Assembly (NCBI GenBank): GCA_003255065.1
Contig: QAOA01007490.1
Span: 1-64,000, forward strand
Reading direction: 5' to 3'
DNA: 64,000 bases
Origin: Cercis canadensis
Taxonomy: Eukaryota; Streptophyta; Magnoliopsida; Fabales; Fabaceae
Within the stretch, counting starts at the first letter, position 1; every line of letters begins with the position of its first letter. This document shows positions 46,461-59,684 of the stretch, one piece after another. A program made the translations under genes and the position numbers. A model generated the notes under the pieces. That model was given only the letters and a program-made list of their open reading frames with translations. It was not told the origin of the DNA and made no database searches.

Positions 46461-46498
46461 ATATATATGTGTGTGTGAGTGTGCACGCACTAGAGAGA

Positions 46499-46548
<50 letters not shown>
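46461..46548. repeat. Compound TA/GT microsatellite
   Basis: A GTGTGTGTGAGTGTG stretch is followed by a TA run of about 45 bp (46503-46548). A minus-strand frame through it is an artefact. Confidence 0.9.
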
Positions 46549-46549
<1 letters not shown>

Positions 46550-46847
46550 CTGTTTGTTGCATCAGAAAAGCTTCTTTGAATAAGAAATGGAAGTGAAAAG
46601 CTAAGACAGATTGTGAAAAGATGCTTAGTTAGGATAGCTAAGTATATCTTCATTAATCACTCTTGAATCACAATCATCTCAGAAGGTTAAAGGAATTTAA
46701 CCATAACAGTTAAAATGCCTCAACAAAGATAAATTTTTATGTTGTACTTGAAATTTCTGCTTGTCAAAGCAAACTGACATCTACTTTATATAATCAAATT
46801 ATTATACATGAAGAAGCAATAATAGAAAGCTCTATTTGAATATTGAT

Positions 46848-46932
46848 GACAAATGACAAAGCAAGTTCTTAAGCATTGATATAGAAGAAAAATTTTCATG
46901 ATTTGAAGCAAAAGTGTAGTTCGTAAGTCTTA
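46848..46932 (+). repeat. 85-bp segment repeated at 48292-48376
   Basis: ACAAAGCAAGTTCTTAAGCA and what follows to TTCGTAAGTCTTA are nearly identical at both places. Confidence 0.8.
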
Positions 46933-49038
46933 GGAAGAGAATGTCAAGATTTGGGGAAATAACCTATGTAATTGAATGGTGTCCTCAAAAGGAAGAATTA
47001 ATTTGAGTTCTTATATGGTCAGCATCAAGATTCCTTTCCATTCCGCTTAACCCAAAGCTTTATTAATTAGTTTAATGTTCATATCCGCTTAAAGGTAGTA
47101 TAAACTTTACGACCAGAAAACATTGGTTGCTTAGTATTTTTATTTTTAAGTACATTAGGAAGCACTACAATTATAAGCACTAGTTACTTATAATTCTCTT
47201 CTCTCTGAATAACATTGATTGGTATTTTAATCAAATTGCTCTCTGCTTCAGATTTCAAGCGCTTCTATGTGATTATCATCCGTGATTTGTAGGTTTCTAT
47301 TATGTAGACAAAGCACCACTAATTGTTTCTTAACTTAAGTTGTTCTCTCTGCATATCATTAGATAGTATTTATCCTGGGCATGATATTGTGATGGGGCAA
47401 AGTTATTTTTATTCTGGTTTAAAAGATGAGAGTGAGATACACAAGTATAGGAAACTGAATAGTAGTAATTGACAGTATAAGAGTAAGTTTTACTATCCAA
47501 AATTTGCATTTTTTGTCAAATTGAACATACTGCTATAGTCGTTTTGGAAAAATAACTGGGATGGACACATCCTTAGTATGTGAATGTGATGTGCGAATTT
47601 ATATAGAACCTTCATGTTGTTGTTTTCCTGTTTCTGCAAAAAATTGGTGTTGAGAAGTGATTTCATCCATCATCAACCTTCTATTTTTCTCCCAGAAAAA
47701 GTAGAGTCAGGTAAATCATAAATACTATGTTATCCATAAAACTATATGACCAACTCCACTAAAGTCCCCCCACAAAATTAATTCATTTCAAGCTAGTCCT
47801 GGTGTCTACTTAGACTACTAGAGTACTTCAGATTTTGCCATGTGGCATTCCCTGAACACTTTGATGTGGTAATTTTACTGATTTCAACACACATACACAG
47901 AGAGAAAGAGTATGCACACATGTTAAAACAAAGTATAAGAAGATATTTGTACCTTTCCAAGAGCCTTCCTTAATTATGTTTCAGATGTATTTTTAGTTTG
48001 TCTTGCCTTGATCAAGAACAGAAAATGGGTGCAGAAATTGTCATATCAAAATGTCTCAACGTTATTCTCCACATCATTTAATATAGCTAGATTTGGTCCA
48101 ATTTATGTGCTCCGAGGATACAAAAAAGTTATAGTCAGTTGTGCTTGGTTTTCATGTAAATAGTTTGAAGATGAGCTGATGTCTGCTAAAGCATTACTAA
48201 ATACTTATGAGTTGTTACTCGTTATCTAAGTATTATAGCTTGCCTTGGTAAAAGGTAAACCTGAGGTTGTTACTAATACTTTAGTTATCTTTACAAATGA
48301 CAAAGCAAGTTCTTAAGCATTCATATAGAAGAAAATTTTTCATGATTTGAAGCATAAGTGTAGTTCGTAAGTCTTAAGCCTTGTTTAAAAACCCGGATTA
48401 CGCAACAAGTTAAGCATATTTTAGGCAAATTGTTAGGAAGAATTTAGTTAAGCAATGATTCCATTGTCTTAGCCTAGTCCTTAGATTTTGCCTTTTTTTC
48501 CCCCTCAATACCTAGTATATCATTTTGTATATACTGTGATTCATGCACCTAGTTCTCTTAGATAGCTAAACTATTTGAGTTAATTATGACAGTACAAAGA
48601 AGAGATAGATTACTTTGCTAAAGTTATAGGAAGGGATATGTAAGCAATTATTTAACTATTCTACTCAAAGAACCATCTGTATACCTAGGGTCAATACTAG
48701 GATTCTGCGTACTAAATATGCTCCTGCTAGTCATATTATGTATGCATTTTACTTACAGTCAAAGAAAAATGAGTCCTCATCCACCAAGATTCTGGCTAGA
48801 TTGAAATTAAATAATAATCAGTGGATTAACGTATGACAGGAAACTAAAAATAGGGCTGCAAGATACAGGAATTAAGTTCTCAAGTACACAGGCAATGGAC
48901 TTGAATGAAGTTTCTAACCTTAGTAATTGGGTTTATGCCAAACATAAGAGTGTCCTTAAAAATGTACTTTACAATTACCATTATTTAGGACATTGTAAGC
49001 CCAAGTGCTCCACTAAATTTTCTAACAATTTCACGTAT

Positions 49039-49270
49039 CAGAAATGAGGTTCAGTTATCTAATGAGCTACTGTGGCTAGTTAGTTAATTACTATTAGAAT
49101 TCAGAAAGAGGATGGTGAAAAGTTTGTGTATTTATATAAGTAATGATGAAAGGAGCATGTATTTTCCTTTATGGTATTTTTTGAACATATAAGAAATAAA
49201 GGTTCAATTAGCTGATGAGGCGGTCGATGCAGAATGCTCATTAATTAACTTAAACAAAGAAAAGGGTGAT
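49039..49270 (+). repeat. About 230-bp segment repeated at 50332-50563
   Basis: Both copies run from AAATGAGGTTCAGTTATC to AACAAAGAAAAGGGTG with a few percent difference. Confidence 0.85.
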
Positions 49271-49990
49271 ATACTTTTCAGGACACAGTAGCATAGGCCT
49301 TTCTTCCTTTTTATCTTTCATCTCCTTCTTGGTCAGTTGTTTGTAGGATTTGGGAAAAGTAGTTGGGTTTTGTGTGCTTGGTTTTAAGAAAGATTGGTTT
49401 TGGTTAGTGAAAGAACTCATTTTGGAAGGAATGTTTGGTTAGTTGTGGGTACTAATGTTCGCTATTTATGTACTGCATTATTTGATTACTTGGGTAAGAT
49501 TATAAATTCTTTTAGAGCTGTAATGTAGATATATTCCATGCTATTTCTGCTGCTTATGAAGGCCATACCATGTGGGTTTTTAGTACCATCTTTGGTCTCT
49601 ATGGGCGCTATTTTCGGTCATCATGGCTGCTGTAATAGGAATACTTTTGGTGTTGGTTCTAGTACAAATTTCATCTGCCTTGTTAATTCTCTTTTTGCTT
49701 CAAGTTGCAGTAGATTTCTGGTTTTCTATGCTGGCTGATTCCTTTGTTTATCTGGTGTGCACATGTAATTAACTAAGCAAATTGTTGAGTTGCCCACAAA
49801 CTGCCCTATTATGCTTTGTAATGTCTTGCTTACTCCTTTGGCTCTTAATTAAAAGAAGAAGAAGATTGGAAATGATAGAAAATAAATGTAAAAGAGAAGG
49901 GTAACGCTTTTCAGCTGATTTTATTGTTAATTACATAATGTTGTTCAGTTTTAAGTTGGCCTCAAAAGTGAAGGGTGTCCATTTGAGTTC

Positions 49991-50163
49991 TCCAGCTATT
50001 TTGATTTTTTTTTATTGAGTAGACTAATAGGTGCATCTCCATTCTTCTTCATTGTTTTCACCTTTGCTGATTTGCTTTTTTTAACAGGAGTATTTTCCCC
50101 CTGCCAACGAAATATACATAATAAAGAGTTAAACCTTAATGCTAGGAAATGATTGTTTGCATG
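49991..50163 (+). repeat. About 170-bp segment repeated at 52290-52455
   Basis: Both copies run from CTATTTTGATTTTTTT through GTGCATCTCCATT to ATGCTAGGAAATGATTG. Confidence 0.85.
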
Positions 50164-50656
50164 ACCAGTCATAATCTCACCTCCATGTGAACTGTAAAAC
50201 AAATGAGCTAAACAAAATGCACAATACAGGACAATGTGACTATGTTAAGTGGGGTGAGATTTTAGCTGGGTTCTGTTGGCAGCTAGAAAGGGGGAATGGT
50301 AAAGCAATGAGAGAGAGCACCACACATAAATATCATAAATGAGGTTCAGTTATCTAATGAGCTACTGTGGCTAGTTAGTTAATTACTATTAGAATTTAGA
50401 AAGAGGATGGTGAGAAGGTTGTGTATTTATATAAATAATGATGAAAGGAGCATGTATTTTCCTTTATGGCATTTTCTAAACATATAAGAAATAAAGGTTG
50501 ATTTAGCTGATGAGGCAGTCGATGCAGAATGCTCATTAATTAATTTAAACAAAGAAAAGGGTGGTGAAAAATAATTTTTGTTTTTATATAAAAATGATGA
50601 AGGGCACATATATTTTCCTTTGTGGTATTCATGCTACCTATGATGTCATGTTAGTA

Positions 50657-52115
50657 TTCTTCAGTATTCTACTTTGGATAGGTTATAGATAACATAAAAA
50701 TAACACACGTGATTACACAAGAAAAAAGAATGAATGGAGGAAAACCAGGGGGCAAAAGTGGGGGAGGTGAATTGACACGTATTTATCCAACCATCTCATG
50801 GCTATAAAGTTGTCCACACTGCCAGACAGTGCAAAAGTAGTGTCTAAGCCTTAGAAACTAGTTCATTCCTTGGTTGTTGCAATTGTAAAGCTAATTTTGT
50901 TCTACCTACTGAATAATTTTTTTTCTTTTTAACATAGTCATCTCTAAATTTTAGGTGTGCTGGTGTCGTTTGGGTTGTACAGCTGGAGCTCTTCTTTGTA
51001 TCTTACAAATCCATTATTTGACAATATATAATACCTCATGTGAGTGTGCTAAGAAAAGTTCAATCATCATATTATATTCTGATTTAGCTTAACACTCAAC
51101 TCCATTAAAGCAGAGAATGCAATGTTACAATGGGATATATATTGACAAAAGCTGAGCTTACTAATCCCACAACCAATAATGAGCTATGCATAAAACTCAG
51201 TGGACCATGACTAAAGACCAAGTCAGCAAAATGGAAAATACAAAAATACACCTACACATTAACTACTGCACTGTTGGACCAGTGTCCTAATAATTACCAA
51301 CTACCCTTTTGCTTTGAGTCAAAAAGTCTTTTCTCTTGATTTTGGGTTTTCAAGGTTGTTGAAATTTATCCAACCATCTTATGGCTGTAAAGTTGTCCAC
51401 GCTGCCAGATAGTGCAAAAGTAGTGCCTAAGCCTCAGAAACTAGTTCATTCCTTGGTTGTTGCAATTGTAAAGCTAATTTTGTTCTACCTACTAAATAAT
51501 TTTTTTTTTCTTTTTAACATAGTCATCTCTAAATTTTAGGTGTGCTAGTGTCGTTTGGGTTGTACAGCTGGAGTTGTTCTTTGTATCTTACAAATCCATT
51601 ATTTGACAATATATAATATCTCAGGTGAGTGTGGTAAGAAAAGTTCAATCATCATATTATATTCTGATTTTTAGTGTTTTAATTCTTCAGTATTCTACTT
51701 TGGATAGGTTATAGATAACATAAAAATAACACACGTGATTACACAAGAAAAAAGAATGAATGGAGGAAAACCAGGGGGCAAAAGTGGGGGAGGTGAATTG
51801 ACATGTATTTATCCAACCATCTCATGGCTGTAAAGTTGTCCACATTGCCAGACAGTGCAAAAGTAGTGTCTAAGCCTCAAAAACTAGTTCATTCCTTGGT
51901 TGTTGCAATTGTAAAGCTAATTTTGTTCTACCTACTGAATAATTTTTTTTCTTTTTAACATAGTCATCTCTAAATTTTAGGTGTGCTGGTGTCGTTTGGG
52001 TTGTACAGTTGGAGCTCTTCTTTGTATCTTACAAATCCATTATTTGACAATATATAATACCTCATGTGAGTGTGCTAAGAAAAGTTCAATTATCATATTA
52101 TATTCTGATTTTTAG
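50657..52115 (+). repeat. Nested direct repeats, two full and one partial copy of a 430-bp unit
   Basis: 50657-51086 and 51685-52113 are nearly identical; 51367-51675 repeats the 3' two thirds. All carry TAAAGTTGTCCAC ... GACAATATATAAT. Confidence 0.88.
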
Positions 52116-52980
52116 TGTTTTCTAGTTTTGAATATTTTTCTTTTATAATATAGTATTCTTTTTGTGAACTATAATTTTCATCAGTATAAAATCCTATTGT
52201 GTGTTAATTGTATGAAGATTTTCCAAAAGAAAATTGAGAAAGAAAAAGGAGATGTTAGTTGGTGGACAAAGCACTGACTTACCTTAATTCCATCTCCAAC
52301 TATTTTGATTTTTTTATTGAGTAGACTAATAGGTGCATCTCCATTGTTTTCACCTTTGCTAATTTGCTTTTTTTAACAGGACTATTTTCCTCTTCCCAAC
52401 GAAATATACATAATAAATAGTTAAACCTCAATGCTAGGAAATGATTGTTTGCATTATTTGCTTTCTAATAGTTGAATGGGTTTGTTGGCTGAATGGATTC
52501 TTACATGTGAACATTTTGACTGGTTTATTCAAGTTATACAGAAAGTGTTTAGCTGTTATTAGGGATATCCATAATCATGATTAAGATATTTAAATCTTAT
52601 ATCATTATAAATTTATAATACAATTAAAAAAGTTTAAAAACTTATTGGTATTCATAGTTTTTTAATACAGTAAAGGTGCAGAAATTTGTGGATAGAAAGC
52701 AAACCTTTGCTGCAACATTTGTGGATAGAAAGCAAAAGTTAGCAGAAATTTTGTGATTCATATGTTGAATTTTATTTTTCTTTCATATTCATGCTTAATG
52801 TTACCAATTGCTTATTCTCGATATTATGGACTGTTATTTTTGGTGAGCCGTTAGCAACTGTGTTCTCTTATAATACAATTGATTGTCTTATAATAGCACT
52901 TTTGTTTATTTAAATATATAGTTATCATGTATTGTTTATATATGATTATTGTATAATGCTGCAAGCAGTACTTGGGTTAT

Positions 52981-53543
52981 ATTTTTATGGGTCCCACACA
53001 TACCTTTCTCTTTCCCCCTAGCTCTCTCTCTGTCTCAGTCTCTCTCTTCCCCTCAACCCCTATGTGTCCTATCCTTTGTTTTCTTTCTTTTTCTTTTGCT
53101 TTCTTGTTGTTCTTTCACTGAGGTTAGAAGATTATTTATTTTTGTGTTTTCTTTATGAGAGGGAGATGATAGGAGAAAAACAGTTTTGTATTGAAAAATT
53201 ATTCACTAGGATATATTTTTTTTTATTCATTTATTATTATTTGTTTCTATCTTTTTTTATATTTTGCATTTGGTTTCCCTGTAATAATAAATTAAATCTA
53301 ATAAAGAAATATATCCTAGTGAATATTTTTTCAATACAAAACTGTTCTTCTCTTATCCTCTCCCTCTTATAAAGAAAACACAAAAGTAAATAACCTTCCA
53401 ACCCCAGAGGAAGAGCAACAAGAAAGCAAGAGAAAAGGAAAGAAGAAAAATGGTAGGATGCATAGGGGTTGTGGGGAGGAAAGAGAAGAAGACAGAAAGG
53501 GAGAATGAGGACAGAGAAGGGTATGAGTGGGATCCATAAAAAT
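52981..53543. repeat. Inverted repeat with arms of about 240 bp and a 79-bp loop
   Basis: Arm 52981-53222 and the reverse complement of 53302-53543 match along their whole length, with about 85% identity by eye (for example TTTTGTATTGAAAAA...TATTCACTAGGATATAT). The right arm lies at the start of the duplicated transposase module. The counterpart in the second module (59690-59905) has only the right arm. Confidence 0.88.
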
Positions 53544-54174
53544 CCTTTGAATCTGTGTTTTCTTATAGAAAACGTAAATTTAAATCTGCATTTTATTGCT
53601 TTCTCAAGAAAAAAAATTGTCTGAAGCTTTAAAGTTTTGGCGTTTTTTATAAAAACGTCGTAGCATGTATTAGGCAAAAAAAGTGATCCGTTTTGGTAAA
53701 TAGTTTTAAAACTAACCCAAATTCTAAAATATTTTATTAAATAGTGTTATTTTAGTAAATTTGCCAAGAGTAATGTCTTAGATAGGATAGCTTGTTGAAC
53801 TTAGAAACTCATCTAAGCGTTAACTGAGTAGAGTTAACTCTTAGATAGTCCCCAATTTTGGGACTGTTCTTAGATAAGTGTATTCACTAAATTAGATATA
53901 CAAGTTTATTTTGTAACTTGTCTATTAAAATTTTACATCATCTCTTTGTGTTTCTCTGGGTGCATATTTATGCTGCTTATGCAGTGTATTTCGTGTACTT
54001 GGAGAACCATGGGGAGATGCTGCTGAAATTTTATTAAACTAGTTACTTGTATAAGCTTCTTTTAGTGTAAAGCACTCTCAAAGAATGAGATAGAAGCCAT
54101 ACCCATTCAGCTTTAAGTTGAGATCAATATGTGAAAAAAAAAGTTAATCCAATCTTATTTCAGCGTTTGAATAG

Positions 54175-57100
54175 ATGGAGATACCTGAGCATCGTCGTTG
54201 GATGTACAATAGGAAAAATCTTCAAAGGAATAGATTATTAGATGCATTCATATGGGGTGTTGATCAATTTATTTCAGCTGCAAAAGAATTGGAGGTGTTT
54301 AAAAGGGAAGGAAGATTTAGGTGTCCATGCTTAAAATGTAAGTGCTTGAGATTTCATAAGCCGGATGAAGTTGCTAAACATTTATATAAGAAAGGATTTC
54401 AACCACATTATTATTATTGGCATAATCATGGGGAGACTGAACCACCAGTTCTTGGAAGAGGGTACGAAGCTTATGTAGTTTCTGATGATTTGAATCCATA
54501 TGAGCGAATGGTTATTGATGCAGGGGGCTCTAGTTTCTATTCTGACCCTGAACCAGATGAACCTAATTCTGAAGCCGCGAAGTTTTATGAGATGCTATGT
54601 GCTGCACAGTCTCCTTTGTGGGATGGATGTGAGAGTCACTCCATATTATCAATTGCAGTTAGACTATTGAGTATCAAGTTTGATTACAATATGCGTCATG
54701 CATGTACTGATGAGATCATCACATTGATCAAGGGGGTTTTGCCTATGGGTCATCGAATGCCTGATAATTTTTATCAAACTAAGAAATTAGTGTCTCAACT
54801 TGGGTGTGGTTATAAGAAAATATATTGTTGTCCATCTGGATGTATGCTGTATTATAGTGATGGTGAAACAAATAGACAATGCAGATTTTGTGGTGAAACC
54901 CGTTTTGAGGATAGATGAAGTAGAAATAGCCGAAAAAATGAGATTCCGAAAAAACAAATGTGGTATTTGCCAATAATTCCCCGATTACAAAGATTGTTTG
55001 TCTCTAATGCAACTGCAACATACATGGGATGGCATCATGAAAATCGACGTGAGGAAGGAGTGTTGTCACACCCTTCAGATGGAGAAGCCTGGAAACATTT
55101 TAATATAACTCACCCAGAGTTTGCATCAGAACCAAGAAATGTGAGATTAAGTCTGTGTTCCAATGGTTTCAGTCCTTTCAATATGAACTCTAGTACATAC
55201 TCTTATTGGCCTGTAATCTTAACTCCGTACAATCTTCCTCCTGGAATGTGTATGAAGAGAGAATACATATTTTTAACAATAATAATTCCTGGCCCACATA
55301 ATCCAAAAAGCAAGATAGATGTGTACCTACAGTCTCTGATTGATGATCTGAAACTGTTATGGGATGAGGGTGTGCAAACGTATGACATTTCTAAGAAACA
55401 AAATTTTTGTTTGAAGGCTGCTTTGATGTGGACAATCAATGACTTCCCTGCTTATGGAATGTTGTCGGGTTGGCAAACAGCAGGTCGTTTAGGTTGTCCA
55501 ATTTATATGGAATGTTTGAAAGCATTTTATGCTAAAAATGGTCAAAAAGTTTGTTACTTTGATTGTCATCGGCAGTTCTTGCCCATGGATCATTCCTTTC
55601 GTAAGAACAAGAAGAATTTCTTGAAAGGTTTAATTGAATTAGGTCATCCGCCTCTGTGATTCTCAGGAGATCTCTTATTTGAACTAGTTTCTCAATTTTC
55701 TAAGATAACTGATACTGAAAGAAGGTATCAATTACCTGGTTACGAGGAGAGTCATAATTGGACTAAACGCAGTATATTTTAGGATTTTCCATATTTGTGT
55801 GACTTGTTAAACCCACACAATGTGGATGTCATGCATACAGAGAGTAATGTCTTCAAAAATATTTATAACACAGTCATGGATGTTAAAGGTAAAACCAAGG
55901 ATAATGTAAAGGCAAGAATGGATCTCGGTTTGTATTGTAAACAAAAGGCCTTAGAGTTGGAAGACAGAGGCAATGGAAAATTTATCAAACCAGAAGCGCA
56001 ATACACTTTGAATATGGATAAAAAAGAGCAATATGTGAGTGGGTACAGGATCTGAGGCTTCCAGATGGATATGCATCTAACTTAGGGAGATGTGTTGATA
56101 TGAGGAGTTGTACTTTGCAGCATATGAAGAGTCATGATTGTCATGTCTTCATAGAGAGATTACTTCCAATTGCATTTAGTTGTTTGCCTACTCCTATATG
56201 GGAATCTTTAACTGAGTTGAGTTATTTCTTTTGAGACTTATGTTGTCTGACACTAGGAAAAAAGTAAACTTGACATTATGAATAAAAATATTTCCATTAT
56301 TTTGTGTAAATTGGAGAAGATATTTCCTCCTAGCTTCTTTGACGTCATGGAATACTTACTAATACACTTAGTGTATGAAGCACAAGTTGGTGAACCTGTA
56401 CAATATCGATGGATGTATCCATTTGAGAGGTCTAAATCTATCATTTGAAAACTAATTACATTTGAGTGCCTTGTCATTTATATTCATTATAATAACTCGG
56501 CAATATTTCAATTTTTCATAGATTTTTACATCATCTTAAGAAAAAAGTGAAAAATAAAGCTCATGTGGAGGGTTCTATTTATGAAGCTTACATACTTAAG
56601 GAGACTTCTACATTTTGTTCATATTACTTTGAGTCTCATGTTCATTCTAAAAATGGAAGAGTGCCTCGAAATGATGATGGTGGAGAGTCGTCTGTGCATC
56701 CTCCACTATCTATCTTTAATTATCCTAGCCGACGTAAGGGGGCTGGTACAACTCGTTATCTAAATGAGAATGAAGTAGCTGCAGTATCTCTATATGTTCT
56801 TTTAAATTGTCCTAAAGTTCAACCATTCCTGAAGTAAGTAATGTTTTTCATGTGGTATTCAAGATTTTGCAAGTTTTTATACCTTAATGTTTAATGCATA
56901 TAATGATGATTGTAGCATTTATGTTGAGTCATTAACATCAACTAGCAATAATCTTGGCTCCATTGAAGTTGATAAACAAATAGAATCAAATTTTGTGTTT
57001 TAGTTCAAAAACTATGTAAGTGTTTTCCACAATTACATAATGAAGTTATGATTATTATCTATTATAACAAGTCTGTTGATATAACATAGTCTTCATTAAT

Positions 57101-57833
57101 AATTAATAGGTGCACAATCCTGATAATCACATCGCAGATCAATTTTTATACAATTTAGTTTGGGGGCCTTTAAGAGTAGTGCAGACATTCCCAATTTATG
57201 TTGTCAATGGTTATTCTTTTCACACATCAATTTAGGCACAAAATCAAAAGTCGAATAATTCTGGAGTTGGTCTTTGTGGTACAGATATTTTATATCATGG
57301 AATTATAAAAGAGATGATTGAGATAGAGTATCCTGGAATTCCTATTAAGCGATTAACACTTTTCAATTGTAAATAGTTTGATCCTTCGCCCATGGGTACA
57401 AGAATTTGTCCCAAGTATGGGATTATTGAAGTTAAATCGAATAGGAGATACAATGGTAAGGATATATTTATATTTGCTCAACAAGCGGAGCAAGTATATT
57501 TTACACCCTTTTCCATACCCAAATCCTAACAATAGAGACTGGTTTGTGGTGATTAAGATGAAATCAATGCGCACAATTGAATTACGAGATGCTCCATTTC
57601 AAGATGATAGAACTTTGCACTTCATTGAAGTCTCTTCTCATGACCAAATTGCAGATAATTTAAGAAATGTTAATGATATGGGCGAAGATTTAAGGAACAT
57701 TACAATTAATGCACATGTTGAAGCTGATGAGGAGGTGAGAGAGCATGGTGCAGAAGACGAAGAATCATATGATAGCGATGAGCTTGAAACTGAGGAGGAA
57801 GTCCCTAATGATTACTTAGTTGAAAGTGATTAA
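54175..57833 (+). pseudogene. TNPD transposase (tnp2 family), first copy
   Basis: This is the CACTA transposase, which cuts and joins the element ends in the nucleus. The ATG follows an intron acceptor (CTTATTTCAG, 54154-54163). Residues 1-95 form the transposase-associated domain, with CPCLKCKCLRFHKPDEVAKH and HYYYWHNHGE. The tnp2 domain follows, then DUF4218 (HNVDVMHTESNVF precedes it) and DUF4216 (SNRRYNGKDIFIFAQQAEQV). Likely exons are 54175-56429, 56521-56833, 56916 to about 57015 and 57112-57833. The tail is acidic (DSDELETEEEVPNDYL). It is a pseudogene: stops at 54916 (TGA), 55657 (TGA), 55780 (TAG), 56232 (TGA) and 57001 (TAG), and frameshifts near 56022 and 57508. The putative first catalytic Asp is Asn (SNGFSPFN, codon 55162). 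Confidence 0.9.
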
Positions 57834-57941
57834 TTCATCCAAGTTAATTTATGGTTAAGTTATGACTTTATATTATTTTTTGGATGTATTTATTATTTAA
57901 TGTCTCACTTATAGGTGTACTAATATTTTTTTTATTCACAG

Positions 57942-59629
57942 ATTTCAGGGACAGGCACACGTGCACGTGATTTGGGCTCCCGAGGCAGAGGGAGAGTTCC
58001 TGCTTCATTACATACTTATTCTGCACCTCCTGATGTGCAAATTGATCATACACCGTCTCTTACTCCTATTGAATCCACCCCTCAACATTCATCGCATGCA
58101 CCATCGACTCAAGGTTCTTCTGCTGCTGCATCCACTGCGGCGACGTGTGGATCGACTGATAGTAGGATATTGGTTCGACCAAATGGGAAGGTGTATGATA
58201 TCTAAATTTTTTAAGTTTTATTGTTGTAAATTTTAGTATTATTTTCATACATGTCATATATATAATAAATATTCTAATTTCTGTTGTATAGGTTTATATC
58301 GTCCACTGCCACAGTTGCTGTCATTTCTTCTGTCATGAAGACCAAGTATGAACAACTGTGGACAGGCTGGAAGGAAATTCCCCAGGAAGTGAGAGATCTG
58401 TGGTGGGTCAAATTTCAGGTAATTATTTATTTTACACATTATGTTTGTCAATTGTGTTCAACTAGTAGTCTAACTAATTTCTCACTTTTATTGGTTCAGA
58501 AATATTGTAGGTGGGATCCGCAACATGATGATGTTATTAGGCGGATATGGGGGGCTAAGTGTGCTGACACGGTCCGAGCAAACTTAGCCTCTATTCGTGC
58601 TCGCAAGTCGAAGGGCAAATAGTTGTCCAAGGACGTCTTTGACGCACTATGGGTTAAGTGGAGAACTGACCCTGAGTTCAAGGATAAGTAAGGACTGACC
58701 CTGAGTTCAAGGATAAGTCAGAGCGAACCAAGAAGAATCGATCAGCTAGTGAGGGAGGATTATGTCTGAATCGAGGTGGCTCCATTTCTGTGTCAGAGCA
58801 TAAAAGGCGATATGTAAGTTTTATTTACTGATAATAAAGTTTTTATAAGTATGTTTTAATTTATCACTGATAACTAACATAAATTTATTATATGTTTCAG
58901 ACACGGGAGCTAGGGAGAGAGGCTACCATCCCAGAGCTTTTTCATAAGTTGAACCATAATGATGAGACGAACCAATAGTCAACACCCAGGGCAGCAATGA
59001 CTTATGTCAGTATCTTTAATTATAACATACTTGTAGTATAATTAATGTATTCTCACTAATTACTTTTGCTTTGTTTTCTTTTGGAAATTATATGCAAAAT
59101 TCTTTTGAGAAGTTAAAGGAGGATGTTGCAGCCTCAGGATCATCTGTTGATGACTCTGCCCTCTTTTTCCAGGCTACTGGGGAATAAAATAAGAGAGGTA
59201 GAGCTTATGGATTTGGATCCGAAGTAGCATTCTATTCTTCATCCGGGTCCGGGTCTCAGTCTACCACCACTGCACCTAACATTGATGACCTTACTCAGAT
59301 GCAACAGCGTATTGCAGTTCTTGAGACCCAATTGGAGGAATATCAACGTACTCATGCATAACTTGAGGTATCAATGAACCGGGTTGCACAACTTGAGGCG
59401 GAGTTGAACACTCAACGGTCCCAGCTGTAGTCCCAAAGACAGTCTGATCTACGAGTCTCTCAACTTGAGAGCGAATTGGCTACACTTAAAGGATATTTTG
59501 AGCAATTCACCAGAGGTACGCAATATCGACCTAATGACTCAGAGGCTGCACCTACTACGTCGTTACGAGCTCGAATTATCGATGAAGATGACGATGAGAA
59601 CTTGGGAGATGATTCTTCAGATTTTTAGG
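57942..59629 (+). pseudogene. TNPA-like gene, first module of element F (Ptta/En/Spm family)
   Basis: This is the second gene of the CACTA unit, expected to bind subterminal repeats. Exons by motif and splice sites: about 57942-58205 (basic and serine/proline-rich), 58292-58420 (KTKYEQLWTGWKEIPQEVRD), 58500-58814 (RRIWGAKCADTVRANLASIR; GGSISVSEHKRRY), 58901 to about 58980 (TRELGREATIPELFHKLNHN) and 59098-59629 (RGRAYGFGSE, then a glutamine-rich coiled coil and an acidic end DDDENLGDDSSDF). The start found in D1 and D2 (ATGTCAG) reads ATTTCAG here. There are several in-frame stops, including TAG at 58619 where D2 has TGG. A 24-bp direct duplication (CTGACCCTGAGTTCAAGGAT, 58668 and 58695) shifts the frame. 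Confidence 0.8.
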
Positions 59630-59684
59630 AGTTAATTTGTATCTCTTACTTTGTTTTATATTTCCTCACTTATATTGGATATTG

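Larger units (their letters stand above)
42791..52980 (+). other. About 10 kb non-coding region of element F
   Basis: No protein-coding gene is defensible. It is AT-rich and contains several internal duplications (listed separately), a (TA)n microsatellite, a single N at 45331, and a segment at 44465-44745 with a fairly open frame of unknown identity. It probably serves as a long leader intron before TNPD, where an acceptor (ATTTCAG) lies 11 bp before the start codon. Parts may be other decayed insertions. Confidence 0.5.
53322..59684 (+). repeat. First copy of the tandem 6.36-kb transposase module in element F
   Basis: It is matched by 59685 to the end of the window at a constant offset of about 6364 bp (TNPD starts 54175 and 60539). 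Identity is about 96-97% by eye in coding parts. The second copy starts 55 bp after the stop of the TNPA-like gene of the first. Confidence 0.9.

Noticed and set aside
46438-46653. 71-residue minus-strand frame with I-Y-I-Y repeats
   Set aside because: It runs through the TA microsatellite.
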